A stretch of DNA of 64,000 bases from positions 29,791,666 through 29,855,665 of the forward strand of contig OX485807.1 of NCBI GenBank assembly GCA_950295325.1, in the 5' to 3' direction. Positions within the stretch are counted from its first letter, which is position 1. The number at the start of each line of letters is the position of its first letter. The stretch comes from Polytrichum commune. Taxonomy: Eukaryota > Streptophyta > Polytrichopsida > Polytrichales > Polytrichaceae. The translations under genes were made by a program, and so were the position numbers. The notes below the pieces were generated by a model. That model did no database searches, was not told where the DNA came from, and saw only the letters and a program-made list of their open reading frames with translations. Shown here one piece after another: positions 46,015 to 58,695 of this stretch.

Positions 46015-46937
46015 GAGCTTGCTGCATGATCCAAGTTAATCTACCATGCTCTTCATGGTCTCAAAAGGATGATATTTTGATATTAACATTTCTAGTAGTA
46101 ACAAAAACAATCCTCTCATTTTTTATGTGCAAACTTTCTAAACAAACTCTACTATCTCAAAATTGGACTTAATCCATTTAAATTGCATGTACGAAGCATC
46201 ACTCTATTGGCTATGCACACTTTGTAATGAAGTTCAACCTGGAGGAGAATAACAACCATCAGATAAGGAAAAGGGCTGAATGCATGTTGTCTCATTATTT
46301 TGAGATATTTTTAGAATATAGCTCAAAGATATCTTTGTCTTTGTACTGGGTCCAAACATGGTCAAGTACACGAGTCCATTACTTCACATAATAGGTTTAA
46401 GTGAAAGTGATTCAAAACCTATTACCTAACTTTGAATTTTGTGAAGGCAAAATCAAAAACATTTGAAAATCTCTTTGATCTACAGAGCCAAGCAAGTTAT
46501 GATGACCAAAACAAATTCAAGAAAATTCTACATATTTTTGAAGGTGGGGCAAGTAGTGTACAAATACGTATATTAAAAACTTAATTGTCTAATTTTTTTA
46601 GAATATGATATTTTTTTATTAAATTGATGTTTTTTAACAAAAAAAAATGGTGCCTTCAAGTTTATAATGAATGCAAGGAATCTAGAAAAATCCAACCTCA
46701 AGATATAATATCATTTTCTATGTTTAAAACCATATTTCATCAGTACACTTTGAGCAATACTTATAATGATAAGTTTTGAAAATCTCATCTTGATATTCTA
46801 TATTTAAGTACGTAACACAACAATAGAGGGTGCCATGAAAACAAATCAAATTCAAATATTACTTTACTGCTACTTTTAAGCGTTTGACAAAAAAATTATG
46901 CTTTCAATAAATTGGAGCAATTTTTCCGTATACTTGA
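46015..46937. other. AT-rich DNA, no feature recognised
   Basis: No gene, RNA or clear repeat was seen between the G-run MITE and the hAT-type MITE. Confidence 0.4.
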
Positions 46938-46945
46938 TCATGCTT

Positions 46946-47461
46946 CACGGGTAGATCACTTAGTGCATTTTAAAAATGACGTGCGGCATAATATAGAGAG
47001 GATTAAAATCATTTGAAATAAAATTTTTAAAGGAATTCCAAATAATGAAGGGGCCATTAAATGTAGACAATCCCATTATAAGTAAGTTAGATGGACATAA
47101 AACGTGGGCCATTATTTTTTTGTAAAATTAATATAGGGGTTGAAGATAAGGATCCTAGAAGGTATGTTTAGTATGGTATGTAAATGGGTTTAGGACTCAC
47201 GGGGATGGATGATAATTGGGATTTCCGTCTATCCAAAAATGGATGAAAAAGGAACGCGCCGTCGTTAAAAGGAATATAAAGTACAAAAAATTGCAGTGAC
47301 TTGGATAATATAAGTAATGGAATGGTGCAAACAAATGGGCCATTTTTGAAATTTAAGTAATTGGGAGGCTTTAATTCAACCCTTGAAGGTAAATAGCCCC
47401 AAAACAAAAAACCCCCAGCTGTACGTGGTGCACAAAAATGCCTTAGAGTGATCTACCCGTG
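46946..47461. mobile_element. hAT-type MITE with 8-bp target duplication
   Basis: 516 bp with inverted ends CACGGGTAGATCACT / AGTGATCTACCCGTG. It is flanked by the perfect direct repeat TCATGCTT at 46938-46945 and 47462-47469. The 8-bp duplication is diagnostic for hAT-like mobilisation. No transposase; a relative is at 52889-54972. Confidence 0.9.
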
Positions 47462-47469
47462 TCATGCTT

Positions 47470-48820
47470 GCTCCCCACCATATTGATACAATTCAGCAAG
47501 TGCTAGAGAGTTGTAGTATATTTGGATTAACACATCAAATGTGCTTAGAAATAAAATTAAAATCGGAATTAAACAATGGCAATCCGAGTGCAAAATATCA
47601 ACCTATACAAACAAAGAGGATCTTCGTAGTTGGAAGAAGAAAAAAACCATTGATGAATGGCCACAAATCTACACAACAAAAACATTATGAGGGCAAAGAT
47701 GACAAAATGACATTAAGTAGCAAGAAGATAGAAGGGTAATCTTAAAGAGCTAGAATCAACGCTACCAACAACAAGAATACAAAAAGATTAGCCACAACCA
47801 CAACAATGAAGACATGTGAACACAACAACAACAAACATGAAGGACCAAAAACAAGAACAAAAGGTCTAACAAGATTAACACAACAAGTTCACTTATAGAG
47901 CACCAAGAACACTTAAGCCACCACAAAAAAAAATTGAAAAAATTGAAAACAACAACAACAACAACAAGGATTGACAATATAGCCAACAAAATCAACAACA
48001 ACACAACAACACAACAACATAAAAGAAGAGCAAGCAACAACAACACATCTTATACAAATTTCAACACACATGAAATAAATAACTCAATACATAAATAAAA
48101 ATGACCAACAAAGATTATAAGAAGACAAACAATAATAAGAAAAAAGGGGAGATCACCAAACAAGACACGAATCAACACCAACTTGGTAAACCAACATATA
48201 CCCACAAATCACACAAACCACCGAGTACCACAACAAAAAATATAACACCTAAATCAGTAAGTATCACAAACACAATAAGAAAAATAATATCAACAACAAG
48301 AACAATGTGAAGGTCAACAGAATCAAGATCAAGAACAACTTAAAGAATAACGACAACATCAAGATGTCAAACAACAACATTATTTAACTCAAGAAAACAT
48401 TGCAAAAGACAACTCCAACAATTAGACTCCTACTAGAAAGTGTAAATGCCCAATAAACGAGTAAGATCAACAAAAACAACAACATAAGCAAACCCAAGTA
48501 ACACACCCAACAAGATTTTTTAGTTTTCATTTTCTGAAGCTTACCTTGTACCTCCATCACCAACTACTATTACATGATGTAGTTGAGTCACGATCATCAA
48601 TTGCAGGCCGTAGCCAACTACTAGATAGCAAAATGTCACCCAACAACCGCCTATATGTTGTTTTCTAACTTCGAAGTTCACCTCTCAACGGACCCGCCTC
48701 TAAAACTAAATCCCAACAATACTCGCACCACGCTTACAACCTCGCCCAAGAGTCGCCTCTCACAAAACCTCCTCCCACACAAAGCCTACCAACATCTGAC
48801 ACATCCAAGCTACTAATCTA
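47470..48820. other. CAA-rich low-complexity DNA
   Basis: From ~47755 to 48510 the plus strand is dominated by CAACAA/ACAAGA units, making long leucine/valine- or lysine/asparagine-rich open frames that are not genes. The rest shows nothing recognisable. Confidence 0.6.
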
Positions 48821-49732
48821 GAGAGAGAGAGAGAGAGAGCACAAGGGGGACCCCGGAGTGACACCGGGACTTGTGGCGCCGTTGGTGAGGGGGCCCAAGT
48901 GATCCTAGTAATGGGTAAGCGCCCCAGGCGTTGGAAATGCCTCTTAGCCACGGAGATTGGGAATCACAAGGGCAAGGCCATGAGCTATGTGTAGCTTATG
49001 ACATACGGATTCTAAAATGCTTAAGAACAACTCAATCGGAGGTGTGAGCTAGGAGATATGGCAATTTGAGTGGGGTGTTATCCTGTGACATCGCCCTGGG
49101 ACAACAGTGGCATGGGAATGGCTCCCAGGATTGCCAAGGTTTCAACATGCATAACTTCCTTAATACCTGCCTAAATGAGGCATTTGAGGCGTCCATCGGC
49201 ATCTACGTATCACGTAGATGCCGATGGTGTGGTTGCATTTGAGCATCAAAGATTATACAAGGAAGTTGTGTTGTTCTAAAGCTGCTAGGGGCTTCTAGCC
49301 TCACCGGCTAAGGGAATGTCTACTTGGTCCCAACCCTTGGTAGAGAGACAAAAGGTTTCTTGACGATGGGGTAGGGGCCCTGCCTAGAGTCCTAGAGGCT
49401 TATATGGGTGAGGCAGTGAGGCGGTAAGGCCGGCCAAACCCACCAGAGGCCGAAAGGCACAACCTCCACGGGCATTGGCCCAACATGGGGACATGGTGGC
49501 CTAATATGGTTTGAGTTGTTGTTGTATTGCTCTGGCAAGACGACGATCAACTAAATATTGGACTTTCATGGATGAAAGTCCACATCTTACCACTGGTTAC
49601 CGATTAAGCAGTAAGTCTTGAATGGAAGTGTAGGAGGGTTGGTCCCCCTCCTATGAACTAAGAGGTCTGCAGTATGGGGAGCTAACCATTCACATTTGTT
49701 AGAATTGATAAATGACTCAGATTGTGAAGGGG

Positions 49733-49765
<33 letters not shown>
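48821..49765. other. GC-richer island between two GA microsatellites
   Basis: Bounded by (GA)n at 48821-48839 and 49736-49765. The interior is much GC-richer than its surroundings and lacks a long frame. It holds a 15-bp perfect stem with a 3-base loop at 49194-49226 (CATCGGCATCTACGT arm) and a 22-bp palindrome at 49560-49581 (GGACTTTCAT arms). It may be a retroelement remnant; class unknown. Confidence 0.45.
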
Positions 49766-49767
<2 letters not shown>

Positions 49768-49877
49768 ACCATTCTAGTTGAGCTAACCCATGTTGAAGAG
49801 ATGATACCTAGCCGATATGCTTGGGGTTCGAAAGATTTTTATATAACCGGCTAAAAACCAAATGATACCCTTGAGGG

Positions 49878-50973
49878 CAGTGCTCAAAATTGAAGCCCTC
49901 ATATGAATTTCATTTTGAAGGGCTCTGAAATTTTAGCATTGCAATTGAAGGGCATATCTAAATCTAGGACGTCAATGGAAAATTTTCAAAGAAATAAAAA
50001 ACTTATATTAAAATTATGCATGATTTGCATGGTACATGCTTCTAGTACAATGAAATAATGGAGAATCAACTATCTAACTCCACCTCTTGAAGTGACAATG
50101 CCCTACGCTTATTGGTTACTGTAGCGGTTTTCCAAGTGTCAAAAATGTCATTCCAATCCATGAATTCAACTCCCAAACTGTTTAGGCTAACCCTCATCAA
50201 TGCATCAAGTGTGTTAAGGTTTAGGCATGTTCTCCTTTCGCTCTTAACCCAATTCTACTTTGAAAAACCACGCTTACAAACAGCAGTGCTAGTAGGGATC
50301 ACAAGTATGGCTTGCCATAGCGACATTAGGGTTGGCCAATTGATCTTAAACTCTTGGTCACGGCCACAAAAAACCCAATCTTCATGCATACTTCGGTGTT
50401 GACAAGTTGAAGATAACATCTCCACAAATTCGAGCAACTCCGCATTGGCTTGATCAACAAGAACAGAGCTCCACTTGAAATGTGTCACAACCATTGCTCA
50501 GTTAAAGTGCCTCGATCCAATGCATCCATGGGATAGTGTTTTGGGCTGAAAAACTTGGCCGCATTAAAAATGGGCAAGTCGGGGAAGCAATCATTTAGTG
50601 AGTCAATAACCTTTTGGACGTATAGTCTACCAAGGGTGATGCAATCCTCCAACGAGCCCCCTACATCACACCCGGGCATAGAGTCATAGTGCAAAGTATG
50701 CACTTTCTCACAACCAAACCTATCAACATACAATTCCCATCTGGACTAATTCCCATTTGGATATGAGATCTGGAGCCCAAAGTTAGACAGCCGGAGTTAA
50801 ATGGCTACTTGAGATGATGAACAGTACTTGAAGGGTACTATTTATCCAGCACTTCAAGTGAAGGGAGCACTTAGACATGAGGATTATGTTTTGAAGGGTT
50901 GTTTTCCTTGAGGTATTTTTTGAAGTCCCAAAACCCATTTGAAGGGCACTGAAGACTTCAATTTTGAGCACTG
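49878..50973. mobile_element. hAT relic with perfect 8-bp target duplication
   Basis: 1,096 bp with inverted ends CAGTGCTCAAAATTGAAG / CTTCAATTTTGAGCACTG. It is flanked by CTTGAGGG at 49870-49877 and 50974-50981. It contains only the 3' part of a transposase, so it is an internally deleted derivative that needs a source elsewhere. Confidence 0.92.
50060..50733 (-). pseudogene. hAT transposase, C-terminal remnant
   Basis: The minus-strand translation shows the hAT dimerisation region. One frame (from 50733) has a FPDLPIFNAAKFFSPKHYP segment; the next frame (from ~50494) has VTHFKW, LLSSTCQHRSMHE-like and NWPTLMSLWQAI, then STAVCKRGFSK. A frameshift near 50490 separates the two, and an in-frame stop follows FSK (just below 50255). 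Further homologous residues (LNTLDALMRVSL) continue beyond it. The catalytic N-terminal half is absent. It cannot make an active transposase. Confidence 0.85.
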
Positions 50974-50981
50974 CTTGAGGG

Positions 50982-52880
50982 GAGGAGGAAGTCTAGCTCC
51001 TACCTAGGTTAGTCAACCCATATTTGGATGCTAATAATTTAAGGTCTAATCTATCTTTGACTTTCCTTAAATTTACATGTCTATTTCTCAACCCAACTGA
51101 TTAATTTGTAGCTAGCTACCCGTTCTCCTTGTTCATTGATCCCAATGGGCCTCACTCAAATAATGAATGGAGTTTTTTTTTTTTTTTTTTTTCAAAATAG
51201 ATTGCTTGGCTATTTTGAGTATCAAATATAGTCCACCACTGAAAGGTGGCAGTAGCTAGTGGGCAAAGTGACTCTTAATTCACACTTGCCTCAATTGAGG
51301 TTGGTTTTTCTAGTTATCTATATATCAATGGCAAATAGTTGGTGTGGTCCACAATACTAACCTCATGTGCTAAATTTTGTGGTTTGACAAAGAGTGTGCA
51401 CTTGCAATACTATCCTCAAGGGTTTTTTTCGTAAATGAAGCTCAATATCGTGGTCCATGTATATTATCATATTCAAGTGTGTTGAAGATAATTTCTCATA
51501 GCTTTAGTGGTTAAAACAAGAGTAACGTAGATATACTTATGCCCTAACTTCAAGTGATTGACAAAGTTTGTTGTGCTTGTACAATTTGTAGAGACCTAGC
51601 ATAGACAATTGAAACCCAATTTAAGAATTTTACAGCTTGTGCAATTTATGATGTATTTGACGTGACAAGGACCAACTAGGTATGTAAGTAAATCTAGACT
51701 TATGCATGAATTTTGGACATAATGAAATTAGTTATACGTAATTTTATTTGCAAAGTTTATGATAGAGATGGCATAAAGTAGCCTTTGAAAAGTGGACTCA
51801 TCCTCTTGTTGTTGCATGTACATTGTTTATTTGTGAAAAATACACATATATTGTGATGTTTTGATCACATCGATTGTCAAGTTTATAGCTAATATTTAAT
51901 TAAAATTAGACTAATTTCCAATCCATAATTATGACATGTTGGATTATCTCATAGGATCTTTTGATAAAAATGTATGGTAAGACCCTTTGATGTAGCACCC
52001 AAAGTTCATTATTATAACAACACAAATGGTTGTAACTCGTATTTAAGTAAATTTGGATGTTGGACTTTATGGTTGATTCAAGTCTATGGGCAAATCCGTT
52101 GATACACTTCAGGTATACCTAAATTTCATGGGAGATATGAGAATCCTTAGAAATCACTTGGATGTCTTGTAATTAAAATATGATGGAAAAAATAAATTTC
52201 ATTATGTGATATTTAATTTAGATTATTATATGTTGAATAGTGAAAATATAATTAAAGAAGTTACTATAATGTTATCATAATCAACTTCGCACATTCTATG
52301 GGAGGATCCCACCATTCAATAATGTTGGAGGATACAACAGTGGTATTCAACATCTTATGATTATGGACTTGGATTTAGTCCAATTTTTATTTAGGTGTCA
52401 ATTTTATTCTACTATATTTGAATTATCTTATTATCATATTATATAGCATCAACATCAAAATTATAAAATCCATGTTTCGTATTGTATATTTATATCATAG
52501 CCTTCAAGTAACCATTGAGAATTCACATATCAAGCCCTATAAAATCTAGATAGTTTGGAAGTGTATTGATGGATCCACCCATAGAATTGAGGAACCAAAA
52601 AGTCTAGATTTAAAAAACATGCTCATGTTTACTTGAATACAAGTTGTGTACAATATAGTTGTTATAGTTATTCTTGACGGAAAATTATGCTTGTACCAAA
52701 ACATAAGTGCTTGAATCCACCAACCTTGTACATAACATATATAAAGGACATACACTTGAATCTAGTAGTTGAGGCCACACAAACTCCTATGCACATCGTC
52801 AAGAGATCATATTTGGTAAAGAACCCTCCTATGCCACCCTCAAGAAACAACAAAGCATATTATGGTATATCCTACCCTTA
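50982..52880. other. AT-rich DNA, no gene found
   Basis: A 20-base T run lies at 51173-51192. Only short frames with no recognised domain. Confidence 0.45.
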
Positions 52881-52888
52881 GTGAACAC

Positions 52889-54972
52889 TTGAGTAGGTCA
52901 CTTAGTGCATTTAAAAAACAATGTGCATCCTAATATAGGAAGGCTTAAATTCATTTGACATACATTCAATAAATCTTAGGGACCATAAAAGTGTATAATC
53001 CCATTACAAGGCAAATCATAGACTTCAAATGTGGACCATTCAATTTTGTTATTAGTAATGTAAGGGGTTCAAGATAAGCACTTTAGGATTTTTATTGAAT
53101 AGGCTTAGCTTTGCACGTATGCTTCATGATATTTGGATCAAAAGAAACCCAAAGTGAACCGGCACAAGCGTGCATATGACTCCCACGAATTGGTGAACAC
53201 TGCAAATATGTGGAACCACATATTTGCTTTAGAATACAACAAGAATGGAATAACTTTAAAAAAAAACACACATTAAGATGGAGAATGTGTGGGACTTTGT
53301 TCATAAGGTCCAACTTGGAGAAGAAAATGTAATTTGTATGATTACATGTTGACAGTTTCTAATGCCTAGTTCATAGCCATACTACAAGAGGGATTGGAGG
53401 AGGCCCATGTGCTTTGTAGGCCATTGAGTATGGTGTCAAGTACACATTGTCCAACCTTTAAAAAAAAAACTAGTATGAGAAGCCATGGGTTGTCACGAGC
53501 GCCAACCCAAAGAGTTTTGCTTTCAAACCTAATGCTAGGCCGGTGTTAGGAGAGGATAGCAACTCTAAGGTCTTGTGGGACTAGTTGCACAATCATTGGA
53601 TTTTGTAAGTCCACCCCAATTGATATAGTCCATTCAAGAAATTGGCATAGATGATGGTTTACAATTATCCACATTGGTAAAAGAGGAAGCTCATTTGTGA
53701 TTACGCACCTACTTAATCGGACAGAGGATCAAGTCACAGTGGACCAAAATGTAGGGAGGATTATATCAACCGTGAATTGTTGGATATTCCATTTACAAGT
53801 CCACTCTTGTTTCACAACTCAATGGTGATATCTTCCCATCCAAAGATAGATTGGCAAGAATTAAACACATCATTCAATTCAATAACCATGACAATTCTCT
53901 CCAAGCAAGATCTTTAAGTGGCTCTAATTTGTTATGTATATGGTCTAATTATGGGTGCATTCTGTTCATAGGAGTACGGCTAGGCTAATATCCATTATTA
54001 AATGTGTAGCAAAAAGAAAAAGAAAAATTCTACAAACTATGGATTAAGTGGAAATGCTACTAGCATTTTAAATGGAGTAGATGAGGGTTCATGATGGATG
54101 GATAGGGTGTAGGCCTTATGGAGGTGCAATGGTAACCGGTTAGGCATCCTAAGACAACTAGTTGACCTCCTAGCCCGGGCAAAGGTATCAAGGAAGCGAA
54201 TTTGAACACCATGTAGTAGTTATGTAATAATATCATGGAATACATCCTAGCTAGTACAAGTTTAAGCTTGATCATATAGTTAGCAAATGGACGAACATGG
54301 ATTGCATTATATCTGGTGTAAGTATGAGTTATAATTCAACAAATTTGTATACATTGCAGATAGGAATGATGCAAAGCAACTATCCAAGTTTGTCACCAAA
54401 CACAATATATAGGTTGGCGACACCTTGTGCCATGGGGCTAAACTGTTGTGGAGTGGGTACCATGTTTACGTACACATGTTCACTCTTGTGTGTTTTCACT
54501 ATAAGCCATCTTTTGTGATACATGATGATAGTGTACTATTAAGTCCTAAATTTGTAGACAGGTAAGCAATTTTAAATTGTGTTAATTTTTTTTGGCATTT
54601 TTCATTCAAGTTAAATTCTTGAAATGAATTGCTTTTAGTTGTTATAGTTGTATGTTGTGCCATTTTGAAAAACTGCACTTGTATGGTTTCGCAATGGTAT
54701 CTATAAATCATGCCTTTTTGTTGCCATGCTTTTTTGCATAACTTTTCCAATGTGAATATTTTTGAGTAATTATTTTTTGATTACAAGGAATATAGACCTC
54801 CAAAAATGCAATAAAATTGGTAGTGAAATTAGTGGTAGGGTGGAATAAAATAGGCCATTTTAAATGATGACATAGAGTTTTTAAATCATGATGTGGAGGT
54901 AAATAGCTGTTGCACGTATAGCCCTTAGTTGCTTGTGGTGCACAAAGTTCCTATAGAGTGACCTACCCGAGA
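52889..54972. mobile_element. 2.1-kb hAT-type element with target duplication
   Basis: Ends TTGAGTAGGTCACTTAGTGCATTT and, at the right, GTGGTGCACAAAGTTCC...AGTGACCTACCCGAGA match the 516-bp MITE at 46946 in sequence and order. Flanked by GTGAACAC at 52881-52888 and 54973-54980. Its interior is longer than the MITE and AT-rich, with no frame resembling a transposase. It is either a MITE carrying captured sequence or a decayed parent. Confidence 0.8.
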
Positions 54973-54980
54973 GTGAACAC

Positions 54981-55965
54981 CTAAATACAACATTTTTGCA
55001 ATCCTATCCCACTAGAACATACACTAGTGTAATCCTACAAAAAATTTTTTTTTGACCCCTTTCTTGACATGAGGTGCTTTCCTTAATGCCCACATATTGA
55101 TAGGTATTTAGTACTTGCATGTCTTCTATACATGCTCATTTTAATTTATCAATAAGGGATGCTGTAAAATTCCACACATTTTCTAACATTTTCCTCCTAA
55201 TAATTAAGTGGTACTTATGTTCTAACCCACGTGGTTTTTAAATTTCTTGCAAGACATTATTGTGTTATTCAAATGTCATATTCTTGGTAATATGACTTTG
55301 TAGCCTCAAATGTCGTACTATTGAGCTTTACCAAGAAAGTGGCCTATATCAATGTAAAAAGTCATATTGCTAGATAACAAAGATATATAAGTATGAAGAA
55401 CATTTGCATTGAAATATTGGTTAACCACACACCACTCACACGTACATTTCCAATCATTCAAAGAAGTGATCAAACTAGGTCCACTTCGTTGGTAATTGTG
55501 AATTATAAAAGTTGCAATGCTCAATGGTCTTGGGTTGTTGAAAATGATTGTTGAAAATGTACACAATCCCTAGAATATTAGCACGATTCCGTGTTATTTA
55601 CACAAACACATATATATACTTGTACACACATAGTGGAACCACACATCCTCAAGGAGGGTGACAATATCCCCAAATACGATTGACCAATTCTGCTTTAAAA
55701 GCTTATATTCATTCAAAAAATCTTGGAAATCAAAAAACCGACAAAGTAAGTTGTTGACTTGTAGCCCCATAGAATAATAAAGATGTTCATAACCCCATCA
55801 TGAAGGCTTGCTTTTATCCTTTCATGACCTTTGCCCATGCAATCCTTGCTCAAAAAGAAAAAAATCAATTTCAAGCCCGAATTTGAGTTACTTGTAGAAT
55901 TCAAGTTCGAGGAAGATCCAAAGGTGGACCATTGTTTGAGAAACATGTAAATAGTCCAAATTCTC
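54981..55965. other. AT-rich DNA, no gene found
   Basis: Short open frames only, none recognised. Confidence 0.4.
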
Positions 55966-56282
55966 TTAAGGTATGTTCGCACCTGGTGTTAGGGTGAGAT
56001 AGAACCGGCGGTGCTACGGCATTATCTCACAGCGTATTCACACCATCGGTTGTTAGCAAACGCCGAACCTACGTGGCCGACGACGTGGCTTGAAGATAAG
56101 ACCGGTTTTAGTGAGAAAGCGTCAGTTTACTTTGAGAAAATTCAGGCACTACTGGGAGCTTCTACTTAATTACAAATCTTCCTATTTTGTACATTCCAGA
56201 AACGTAGTTGCGGTTCTATGTAAAGGAGCTGTGCATGGCACATTAACAAAGAGCGACGGTAGATAACATCCTCGATACTCTG

Positions 56283-56951
56283 CTATTTCCGAGGACTTTT
56301 TTCCGTCCTTGGGCACAGTCTTGCGACTCCGAGCAATGGATCTGGGAAGAATGTGCAGTGAACAAACATTTCGCTACAGACGATGAGACTAGCACCGTGA
56401 GTTAACTTAAAAAGCGTACAGGCAACACGTATTAATACCGGAATTGCTATCCTATACCGCGTGTCCTGGCGTTGGACATGAGGCTTCAAGATGTCAGCTA
56501 ATGCAAAGACTGCTTTTTTCGACATTCGGAACATCTGAATCCAGCGGTGGTCATCGTACTGCTTCAATAAAAATCTCGAAAACCACGTTGTTGATCGCGG
56601 CCTCACCCAGTACCCCAGGTCTTCATCGAACATTTGAAACATGGTGCACAACCTGTAATTATGCAAACCCGCAGTGAACAATGCATGAGAATCATGCTGA
56701 GGGCCCATCAACGTGCCCACAACCCCTGCGAACGGGTCCCCGGAATCCTCCTCAGCTTCAGGTCCCATAGGAATGAAGTTCGAGCAAAGCGGTTCATGTA
56801 GGAGTTGAAGAAGGAGCCACGCTGTAAATGCAAACACCGAGCCAGGTTGCATCAATGTATCCATGTAGTAAATTGTCGTCCCCCCTAAAAACAATTCGAT
56901 AAACATTAGAAAATGCATGAGAGAGCCAGCCACACGTGAAGCACAGTGCAA
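56283..56951 (-). pseudogene. PIF/Harbinger transposase, N-terminal fragment
   Basis: The minus-strand frame contains the segment YWVRPRSTTWFSRFL, then YDDHRWIQMFRMSK, QDTRYRIAIPVLIRVAC and LTHGASLIVCSEMF. This is the conserved region ahead of the DDE domain in HARBI1/ALP1-type transposases. After EMF the sequence departs from the family and stops within ~25 codons. The element ends 300 bp later, so the catalytic DDE core is missing. An acceptor (TTGTTTTTAG) near 56886 suggests the coding exon starts there rather than at the first Met. Not functional on its own. Confidence 0.85.
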
Positions 56952-57073
56952 TGATAATGTAGAAACAAAAAACCCTAAACCACAACGCCTTGATCTACTT
57001 CCGAAAAGCTATATTGCCAATTAATCCTTCGCGCGGCATGCTCAAATACTGCAATGCATGCGACTGTTCTCTT

Positions 57074-57100
57074 CTAAACCCTAAACCCTAAACCCTAAAC
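57074..57100 (-). repeat. telomere-like CCCTAAA repeats
   Basis: Nearly four units of the plant telomere repeat inside the PIF element, upstream of the transposase fragment. Interstitial telo-box arrays also occur near plant promoters, so a regulatory role is possible. Confidence 0.85.
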
Positions 57101-57610
57101 TATGCCTGACCATTCAATTGTGCATCATCAGAAGTGAGTTTAAGGACCACCGAACCCTCAACTGCACGCAAGCAGCGAAAAAGTAATTAACAAAATGAAC
57201 CACCGAGAACAACAAACAAGGCAGAATTGACAACAAGGTGATGGAACATGATGTCTTCGGATGAGCAGAAGATGGCAGCGTGAATCAACCAAACTGATAG
57301 AGACACCAAATCCCACAGGATCAATTGGAGAGATCGCGACATCGTCCGACGCCACTACCTATGGATGTTCTTATCAGGTGTGACTGCTGTTCCATATTAT
57401 TGACATCAAATGCCACCTGTCACAACTTGTACGTCTTAGTCATTGTAGGTGCGAACAGCGAATACGTATATCCACGCTAAAAATACGGACCCAGCCTGTG
57501 CTTCCTTTCGCAGTGTGAACATAAACAGCAAACCCTATCTCACCGGTCTTATGAATTTAACAACACCCCTACGTAAGGCCAAGTGCGAACCAGGCGCGAA
57601 CCAGGCTTTA

Positions 57611-58695
57611 GTACCTTGGCCCACCCAACTTGCAACCTTGGTTTTAGCTCGCTGCTTGAGGGACCTACATGTGTGTGGAGCTTGCACTCAAAGTGCTTTT
57701 GGGTCCAAACTTAGATGCCCTTGTGTTGGGTGTAGTGAAACCTAAAATGAATACTATGTACCCCAATCATACACTTAGGGACGGACCTTAAATGTATGAT
57801 GGTGAATATTAGTGTTGGTTTTGGATACGACTATGCCAAGCTTACGTGTGAGCCTAAAATGACCACTTAACCGATTAGCACAATGTACCCTCCTCCTAGA
57901 TGTGCATTTAAAGAAGAAACGACCTACATTTTCGAAGATTCTAACATCAATACCTGCCAATGTCCATCTTCAGGCACACCCACCTTACCGCCACAGTCCG
58001 GGGAGATTTTTGGTCAAAATTCTAGTGTTTCCAAGTCCGACCAGTTACATGTTGTGGTCTTTTGGTTTTTGTGTACAAATTTGAGGTATATTCTGTAGAT
58101 TCCTCAAAATGATCGGTAAATTTCCTGAAGTCTTGACGGTCTACCAGTCAATTCTCAAACGTAACCGGTTCATCTGTAACTAGCGGTGGGTACTCCACTT
58201 TCATTGCTGACTGCCGTAATTCTTCATCAATAACTCGATCCTCTTACATTCGAGAATGGTAGCCAAAAAACGCATGCAAAGTAGATAGCTGACCTTAACC
58301 TGGGAATAAATTAGAGCTAGATTCCAACGTCTGATCTGGCAAAATAATCTGCAAGAATTAAGTAATGAGCAGACGTTGCACAGGCTCATGAGTTTATAGT
58401 CCCTTTCTAGTGACTTTGAAGTTCGATTTGAAGTGATGCATGAAATTAATATATCGGAGTACATACTTCTCCAGACTTGAAGTTATAACCTGCTTGTTCA
58501 GATTTCAGGTCAAAATCAGACACTCATTTCTTGAGAGAGGCTTAGGATTCAGGCTCTGCATAGTGAATCTGCCAACATGCTAGTTACTTGTATCCAGTGA
58601 GTTGAGTCTACTCTCTACCAGAAGTTTTGGTGGCAGTTGCCGGCGTTTATATCTACCTTTGTATCGGTTTGAGATTTTTTCCTCGTCGTCGTCCC
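57611..58695. other. kinase 2 upstream region with duplicated block
   Basis: Contains the copy (58005-58205) of the block at 12620-12850. It should include the promoter and leader of the plus-strand kinase, but no defined site could be picked. Confidence 0.4.

Larger units (their letters stand above)
55969..57607. mobile_element. PIF/Harbinger element, internally deleted
   Basis: 1,639 bp. The left end AGGTATGTTCGCACCTGG and the reverse complement of the right end AGCCTGGTTCGCGCCTGG match at 13 of 18 positions. TTA flanks both ends (55966-55968 and 57608-57610), the 3-bp duplication typical of PIF/Harbinger. Inside is the N-terminal part of a Harbinger transposase only, plus a telomere-like stretch at 57074-57100. 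Confidence 0.85.

Noticed and set aside
47762-48310. Leucine/valine-rich and lysine/asparagine-rich ORFs
   Set aside because: They translate CAA-rich low-complexity DNA.
57074-57100. Chromosome end or telomere-healing site
   Set aside because: Only four units, inside a PIF element with intact ends and target duplication.
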